Source: Terriglobales bacterium (GTDB lineage: Bacteria > Acidobacteriota > Terriglobia > Terriglobales > Acidobacteriaceae). Taken from it: a stretch of 64,000 bases of DNA. Location: positions 1-64,000 of the forward strand of contig DASRER010000014.1 in assembly GCA_035651995.1 (NCBI GenBank), given 5' to 3'. Below, in pieces: positions 58,869-64,000 of this stretch; the first letter of the stretch is position 1; each line of letters starts with the position of its first letter. The position numbers and the translations under genes were made by a program. A model generated the notes under the pieces. The model saw nothing but the letters and a program-made list of their open reading frames with translations, did not search any database and was not told the origin of the DNA.

Positions 58869-59951
58869 ATGAACTTCGTCACCCGGCAACGCAATCTGCG
58901 TGAGGCACTCCAGCGCGCGAAGCTCGACGCGCTGCTGGTCACGCATCTGCCCAATGTGCGCTACCTGTGCGGATTCACCGGGAGCGCGGCGGCGCTGATC
59001 GTGCCGGCGAACGGCCGTCCGGTGTTCCTGACCGATGGCCGCTACACGGAGCAGGCCCGCCAGGAGGTCAGCGGCGCACGCGTGGTCATCAGCCGCGGGC
59101 CGCTGCTGGCGGAAGCGGCGAAGCATGTGCGGCGCGGCGCGCTTGGCATTGAGGCCGAGCGGATGACGCTGGCGGAGGTGAAGGGCTTGAAGAAGGGGCT
59201 GCCGGCTGGAATCCGCCTCCGGGAAACCGCGGGGCTGGTGGAGCGGCTGCGGTTAATAAAGGAGGAGGACGAGCTGGCCGTCATCCGACAGGCGGTCCGG
59301 CTGGGGTCGAGCCTGTTCCCCACGGCCTTGAAGGCGCTGCGTCGCGGGAAGGACCAGGCCACGACCGAATCCGCCGTCGCTGCCGCCATCGAGTACGCGG
59401 CGCGCACGGCGGGGGCGAGCGGCATGGCTTTTGAAACCATTGTCGCCGCGGGACGGCGCTCGGCGCTGCCGCACGGCGTGGCGAGCGCGCAGCGGCTGCC
59501 GCACGGCGGCTTCGTAGTGCTGGATTATGGTGTTATACTCGCCGGTTATTGTTCGGACATGGCGCGCACTGTGCACGTAGGGAAGCCTTCGGCGCGTGCG
59601 CGGGGCATGTACGACGCGGTCCTGGACGCGCAACTGGCTGCACTGGAAGCAGTTAGGCCAGGGGCGACGGCCGGCGAGGTGGACCAGGCGGCGCGCCGCG
59701 TGCTGGAAAAGGCTGGGCTGGGAAGGTGGTTTACGCATTCCACCGGGCACGGCGTGGGCCTGGAGATCCACGAGATTCCGCGGCTGGCGCGCAGGCAAAA
59801 GGACGTGCTTGAGCCCGGCATGGTGATCACCATCGAGCCTGGAGCGTACGTGCCGGGGTTTGGGGGCGTGCGCATCGAGGACATGGTGGCCGTCACCCGG
59901 CGGGGCCGCGAGGTGCTGACTCCGACCACGAAAGAGCTGCTGATACTTTGA
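58869..59951 (+). CDS. M24 aminopeptidase P / Xaa-Pro dipeptidase-like
   Basis: A 360-residue metallopeptidase that would cleave X-Pro bonds in the cytosol. The N domain starts FVTRQRNLREALQRAKLDALLVTHLPNVRYLCGFTGS. The five metal ligands are visible in the C domain: Asp in LDYGVILAGYCSDMARTVH (two), His in HSTGHGVGLEIHEIP, Glu in ITIEPGAYV and Glu in VRIEDMVAV. Length fits PepQ/YpdF-type enzymes. It precedes accB-accC, an order also known in other bacteria with EF-P linkage; efp itself is not present. Confidence 0.9.
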   Translation: MNFVTRQRNLREALQRAKLDALLVTHLPNVRYLCGFTGSAAALIVPANGRPVFLTDGRYTEQARQEVSGARVVISRGPLLAEAAKHVRRGALGIEAERMTLAEVKGLKKGLPAGIRLRETAGLVERLRLIKEEDELAVIRQAVRLGSSLFPTALKALRRGKDQATTESAVAAAIEYAARTAGASGMAFETIVAAGRRSALPHGVASAQRLPHGGFVVLDYGVILAGYCSDMARTVHVGKPSARARGMYDAVLDAQLAALEAVRPGATAGEVDQAARRVLEKAGLGRWFTHSTGHGVGLEIHEIPRLARRQKDVLEPGMVITIEPGAYVPGFGGVRIEDMVAVTRRGREVLTPTTKELLIL

Positions 59952-59988
59952 TCCATTCGAACCAGCGTCGGGGCCGGGCGGCAAACAG

Positions 59989-60030
59989 CCCCACTCAAGC
60001 CAGAAGAGGGCTTGAAGGGGCGCCCGCCGC
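59989..60030 (+). repeat. Hairpin element in the accB leader, shared with the mreB leader
   Basis: TCAAGCC (59995-60001) pairs with GGCTTGA (60009-60015), extended by CCCC and GGGG on the outside, then GCGCCCGCC. Same design as 38495-38530. Confidence 0.72.
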
Positions 60031-60090
60031 ACGGGGCAGTCCAAAGGCCTCCCGGGCCGTGGCGTCGTCCAGCCGCATCAGCGGTTTTGA

Positions 60091-60612
<522 letters not shown>

Positions 60613-60627
60613 GGCAGCCGTCAGCAC

Positions 60628-60700
60628 TCAGCATTCAGCCGGCAAACGGCATCTGCGAAGGCGCGCTCTCGAAGCCGCCTGTCGAAGGGCTGAATGCTGA
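60628..60700. repeat. Inverted repeat between accB and accC
   Basis: TCAGCATTCAGCC (60628-60640) and GGCTGAATGCTGA (60688-60700) are perfect complements. The arms are extended by GTCAGCACTCAGC-like and CGGCTGAGCGCTGAGTGCT phrases, and an inner AGCCGGC/GAAGCCGCC section lies between. Confidence 0.85.
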
Positions 60701-60752
60701 CGGCTGAGCGCTGAGTGCTCGATGCCGTAGCGGCAATGTTCTGCAGCCAGCC

Positions 60753-62123
60753 ATGTTCAAAAAGATTCTCATTGCCAATCGAGGAGAAATTGCCCTGCGG
60801 GTGATTTGCGCCTGCAAGGAGCTGGGCATCCGCACGGTCGCCATCTACAGCGAGGCCGACCGCAATTCACTGCACGCGCGCTTCGCCGATGAGGCCATCT
60901 GCATCGGGCCGCCGCGCCTGGGCGAGAGCTACCTGAACATTCCCGCGGTGATCAGCGCCGCCGAAATCGCCAACGTGGAGGCGATCCATCCCGGCTATGG
61001 GCTGCTGAGCGAGAACGCCAACTTCGCCGAAGTGGTGGAGACCTGCCACATGAAGTTCATCGGGCCTCCGCCCGACGTGACGCGCCTGATGGGGGAGAAG
61101 GAAAAGGCGCGCATGGCGATGAAGCAGCACGGCGTGCCGATCCTGCCGGGATCGGAAGGCGTGATCGCGAACGAAAGCGACGCGCTGCAGTGGGCGCGGC
61201 AGGTGGGTTTTCCGGTGATCGTGAAGGCGTCGGCCGGGGGCGGCGGACGCGGCATGCGCGTGATCCGCTCGGAAAAGGAGTTGCCCCAGCTGTTTCTGGC
61301 GGCGCAGTCGGAGGCCGCGGCGGCGTTCGGCAACGGCGACCTCTACATGGAGAAGTTCATCGAGCGGCCGCGGCACATCGAGTTCCAGGTGCTGGCCGAC
61401 GCGTACGGGCACGTGGTTAGCCTGGGCGAGCGCGAGTGCAGCATCCAGCGGCGGCACCAAAAGCTGCTGGAGGAGTCGCCCTCGACGCAGGTCACGCCCG
61501 CGTTGCGCGAGGAAGTGGGCAAGAAGCTGGTGAACACGCTCTCGCACATCGGATACGTGAACGCGGGCACGGTCGAGTTCCTGATGGACGAAGACCGCAG
61601 CCTGCACTTCATCGAGATGAACACGCGCATCCAGGTGGAGCATCCGGTGACCGAGATGGTCACGGGCATTGATCTGGTGAAGAGCCAGATCCTGATCGCG
61701 GCGGGCGAGCGGCTGGACTCGGTGCTGCCGGCGAAGATCGAGTACCGCGGACACGCGATCGAGTGCCGCATCAACGCCGAACATCCGGAGAAGTTCACGC
61801 CGTCGGCGGGAAAGATCACCGCGTTCAACACGCCCGGCGGCACGGGCGTCCGCGTGGACACGGCGGCGTACGCGGAGGGCGTGATCCCGCCGTACTACGA
61901 CTCGCTCATCGCGAAGCTGATTACGCACGGGAAAGACCGCGCCGAGGCGATCTCGCGCATGCGACGCGCGCTGGATATGTTCGTGGTGGAGGGAATCTAC
62001 ACCAGTATCCCGCTGCACAAGCGCATCGTGAACGACGCCGACTTCATCGCCGGGCGCTTCGACACCAAGTTCATGGAGCGCTTCCTGGCCGGGCCCAAAG
62101 AGAAAGAGCAGGGAGCGGCATGA
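60753..62123 (+). CDS. accC: Biotin carboxylase of acetyl-CoA carboxylase
   Basis: A 456-residue ATP-grasp enzyme that carboxylates biotin on AccB. It begins [18 protein letters not shown], followed by [15 protein letters not shown], the ATP loop [47 protein letters not shown] and [18 protein letters not shown]. Length and all signatures are standard. It follows accB in one transcript and is itself followed by thiE after 42 bases. Confidence 0.97.
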   Translation: MFKKILIANRGEIALRVICACKELGIRTVAIYSEADRNSLHARFADEAICIGPPRLGESYLNIPAVISAAEIANVEAIHPGYGLLSENANFAEVVETCHMKFIGPPPDVTRLMGEKEKARMAMKQHGVPILPGSEGVIANESDALQWARQVGFPVIVKASAGGGGRGMRVIRSEKELPQLFLAAQSEAAAAFGNGDLYMEKFIERPRHIEFQVLADAYGHVVSLGERECSIQRRHQKLLEESPSTQVTPALREEVGKKLVNTLSHIGYVNAGTVEFLMDEDRSLHFIEMNTRIQVEHPVTEMVTGIDLVKSQILIAAGERLDSVLPAKIEYRGHAIECRINAEHPEKFTPSAGKITAFNTPGGTGVRVDTAAYAEGVIPPYYDSLIAKLITHGKDRAEAISRMRRALDMFVVEGIYTSIPLHKRIVNDADFIAGRFDTKFMERFLAGPKEKEQGAA

Positions 62124-62127
62124 CACG

Positions 62128-62163
62128 ATTGCGGAATTGCCGAATTGCGGAAGCGCGGAATTG
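62128..62163. repeat. GCGGAATTG phrase repeat between accC and thiE
   Basis: Tandem variants of GCGGAATTGCCGAATTG fill the gap: ATTGCGGAATT, GCCGAATT, GCGGAAGCGCGGAATT. They run to within a few bases of the thiE start, again without a Shine-Dalgarno. Confidence 0.7.
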
Positions 62164-62165
62164 AA

Positions 62166-62918
62166 ATGCTTCCGCGACTGTATGCGATCGTTGACGCAGG
62201 CCCCTTCGCGCGTGAGCCCGATCCCACGGCGGCGCTGCTGACTTTCACCCGTGAGCTGCTGGCCGGCGGAGCGACGCTGATCCAGTATCGCAACAAGCAG
62301 GGAAGCGCGCGGCAGATGCTGGCCGAGGCGCGGGAGCTGCGGCGGATCGTATGCGCCGCCGGGCCGCGCCCGGAGGAGACGTCCGGGCCTGCGCATGCCC
62401 GCGCTCCTCAAAGGCCTCCGGGCCGGGCAACGCGAGATGAACGTTCAGCGGTTTTCCTGATCATGAACGACCGGGTTGACCTGGCGATTGCGGCCGGGTT
62501 CGACGGCGTGCACCTGGGGCAGGATGATCTGTCGCCGGAGGCGGCGCGCAGGATCCTGGCCGCCGCACAAGGCCAGCAAACTGCACAATCGCCGGATTCG
62601 GCAACCCTCCAAAAGCCGCTCTGGATGGGCGTTTCCACGCATTCGGCGGAACAGGTCGCGGCGGCCGACCAGACTTCGGCGGACTACATTGCGGTCGGGC
62701 CGGTGTTTGCAACCGCGTCGAAGGCAAGTGCCGATGCAGTGATTGGGCTTGCGGGCGTGCGCGCGGCGCGGCGCGCAACGGCAAAGCCGCTGGTGGCGAT
62801 TGGCGGCATCACGCGCGCGAACTTCCGCAGCGTGCTGGATGCGGGCGCGGATTCGGTGGCCGTTATCTCCGATCTACTGCTCGAACCGAGAGCGGCGGCA
62901 CAGGAGTTCCAGAGCTAG
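62166..62918 (+). CDS. thiE: Thiamine-phosphate synthase with an in-frame insertion
   Basis: A 250-residue TIM-barrel enzyme that joins the pyrimidine and thiazole halves of thiamine phosphate. Motifs: LIQYRNKQGSARQMLAEA, FLIMNDRVDLAIAAGFDGVHLGQDDL, ADYIAVGPVFATASK and VAIGGITRANFRSVLDAGADSVAVISDLL. Between RRIVCAAG and FLIMNDRVDLA, where homologues have a short loop, there are about 30 extra Pro/Arg/Ala-rich residues. They are encoded by 62368-62440, which contains the palindrome shared with the msbA-like gene. ATG 62166 fits the family start. No other thi genes are near. Confidence 0.9.
   Translation: MLPRLYAIVDAGPFAREPDPTAALLTFTRELLAGGATLIQYRNKQGSARQMLAEARELRRIVCAAGPRPEETSGPAHARAPQRPPGRATRDERSAVFLIMNDRVDLAIAAGFDGVHLGQDDLSPEAARRILAAAQGQQTAQSPDSATLQKPLWMGVSTHSAEQVAAADQTSADYIAVGPVFATASKASADAVIGLAGVRAARRATAKPLVAIGGITRANFRSVLDAGADSVAVISDLLLEPRAAAQEFQS
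62368..62389. repeat. Palindromic element inside thiE, shared with the MsbA-like gene
   Basis: Arms GCCCGGA (62368-62374) and TCCGGGC (62382-62388) pair perfectly over GGAGACG. 20 of 22 bases match 31061-31082. It lies in an in-frame insertion of the coding region. Confidence 0.7.
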
Positions 62919-62965
62919 CCGATTGCCGATCAGTGATTCTCGTGTAACATTCCGCCACCCATTTC

Positions 62966-63661
62966 ATGTTCAGCTTGCTGATCAGCATCTTCGCGTCACT
63001 GCTGCCGCTGCGCTGGCGGCGGAGCTGGCTCGGCGACCAGGAAGTGGGGATGAAGCGCGGCGCCATTTTCTCCGGCGTACTGGAGCTGGTGGGCAGCGGG
63101 CTGACGCTGTGGTTCCGCTATCCGACGTTCATCCACGGGATGATGGCGGAGGCGGGCGCGCAGGTGGCAGCGCGCACCGCGAACGACAGGCTTTCGGCCG
63201 GCATTTCCGACTTCAGCATCGGCTTCCTCGGACTGTGGGTGTACATTCTCACGCCGATCAACCTCTTCCTTATCTATTGCTGTGCGGAAGGCGCGCTGCG
63301 GACGATGGCCGCGGTTGCGACCAGCGAAGTCGTGCCCTCGATGCCGTTGCAACTCATCGCCTGGCTGCAGGGAGCGGGGCGTCGCAAGTACGCGAGCCAC
63401 TCGCTTGGGCCGCGGCTGGTGGACACGGTGATTGCCGGCATCTCGCCCGAGTACGACCTGCGGATTGACGCCAGCCGTCCGAAGCAGTGGACGAAGCTGA
63501 CCACGATCCGCTACAACGACGAGCTGTTTGAAGTGGCCAAGGAGATGACGGGTCCGTTTCCGCACCGATACGTGTACTTCCTGAAGCGAATCCCGCCGGG
63601 GAAGGTCGTGCGCGGACTGCACGATTACGATCCGGAAGAGACACTGCAGCCCGATTCGTGA
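62966..63661 (+). CDS. Membrane protein of unknown function
   Basis: A 231-residue protein with two or three helices (IFSGVLELVGSGLTLWFRY, FSIGFLGLWVYILTPINLFLIYCCAEGALRTM) and a soluble C-terminal half (VIAGISPEYDLRIDASRPKQW, FEVAKEMTGPFPHRYVYFLKRIPPGKVVRGLHDYDPEE). Nothing identifies a family or reaction; the C-terminal half looks like a small beta domain. ATG 62966 lies 47 bases after thiE. The codon usage fits a real gene. Confidence 0.7.
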   Translation: MFSLLISIFASLLPLRWRRSWLGDQEVGMKRGAIFSGVLELVGSGLTLWFRYPTFIHGMMAEAGAQVAARTANDRLSAGISDFSIGFLGLWVYILTPINLFLIYCCAEGALRTMAAVATSEVVPSMPLQLIAWLQGAGRRKYASHSLGPRLVDTVIAGISPEYDLRIDASRPKQWTKLTTIRYNDELFEVAKEMTGPFPHRYVYFLKRIPPGKVVRGLHDYDPEETLQPDS

Positions 63662-64000
63662 TTTGCGGTTGAAGAGCGGTCAGGGCAGCGGCGTCCGTGG
63701 TTGAGACTTCCCGGATCGGGTGGCGGCGGCGCGGGCGGTTGTGGGGTCGTGCGACTCCGCGGACGATGCCGCGGAGCGGCCTCGCCCGCTTTCCGCTCAG
63801 GACAACTCGGTGAGGGGGTGATCGCGGAGCGACATTGTCCGTCAGGATGACCCGGTGAGTGCGGTCATCCCCGCGTCGGTCCTTTAGTTTGTGATTTCGC
63901 AATTCTGCTCGCCCAATTCAGGCAGTTTTGGGGTAAAACTGTGTTACAAGGGCCCAACGGACAGCCGCCCATTTGACGACTGAAGCCAAAACCCTCCCCA
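63662..64000. other. Terminal gap with hairpins, no gene seen
   Basis: The last 339 bases hold a perfect hairpin CTCCGCGG-ACGATG-CCGCGGAG (63755-63776), a few GATTTGTGATTT-like phrases, and the palindrome CAGTTTT-5-AAAACTG (63923-63941), which could be an operator before a gene outside the window. No coding frame was recognised. Confidence 0.5.

Overview
The window looks like a chromosomal segment of an acidobacterium (Acidobacteriota, probably near the Terriglobia/Koribacter group). This is inferred from high GC, gene order (mreBCD-mrdA-rodA-rng, a pilMNOPQ cluster, a pepP-like gene next to accBC) and a cysteine-rich hypothetical family that I associate with acidobacteria from memory. lpxB, an OMP-type chaperone and a PilQ secretin show a Gram-negative envelope. 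No rRNA, tRNA, CRISPR array, intact insertion sequence or phage was seen.

Layout. 1-7.1 kb: an aspartate-to-threonine operon (threonine synthase, MoaD-like protein, aspartate kinase, second threonine synthase, homoserine kinase, homoserine dehydrogenase) behind a Thr/Ile-rich leader peptide and a classic attenuator. 7.1-17 kb: thioesterase, flavin-binding protein, small secreted proteins, membrane proteins including two glycosyltransferase-like ones, a PpiD/SurA-type chaperone and a MidA-type methyltransferase. 17-21.9 kb: the remnant of a MacB-type permease, two intact permeases of the same family without an ATPase, a DUF1203-like protein and 3-hydroxyacyl-CoA dehydrogenase. 22-26.6 kb: convergent treY and malQ (alpha-glucan/trehalose metabolism) that overlap tail to tail. 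26.8-34.6 kb, minus strand: an M1-peptidase-like protein with a lost zinc site, lpxB, an MsbA-like exporter, a CpsB-type phosphatase and alanine dehydrogenase. 35-37 kb: aldehyde dehydrogenase. 37-49 kb: FecR-domain protein, the cell-shape cluster mreB-mreC-mreD-(novel gene)-mrdA-rodA, and an RNase E/G whose S1 domain carries a 520-residue disordered insertion. 50-56.3 kb: an HTH protein and the type IV pilus assembly genes pilMNOPQ. 56.4-58.8 kb: a disturbed accessory patch (zinc-knuckle protein, TonB-C gene with an in-frame stop, truncated frameshifted paralogue). 58.9-63.7 kb: M24 peptidase, accB, accC, thiE and a membrane protein.

The most unusual theme is gene punctuation. Many intergenic gaps hold short tandem phrases (heptamers of the NGAAACT type, CGCAGAGGA-type and CACAAAGGA-type units) arranged as inverted arms. 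One arm follows the upstream stop and the opposite arm abuts the next start codon. mreC, mrdA, rodA and the cpsB-like gene start directly behind such an arm and have no visible Shine-Dalgarno sequence. Further shared hairpin elements lie before mreB and accB, after rng and pilP, and in frame inside two protein genes (msbA-like and thiE).
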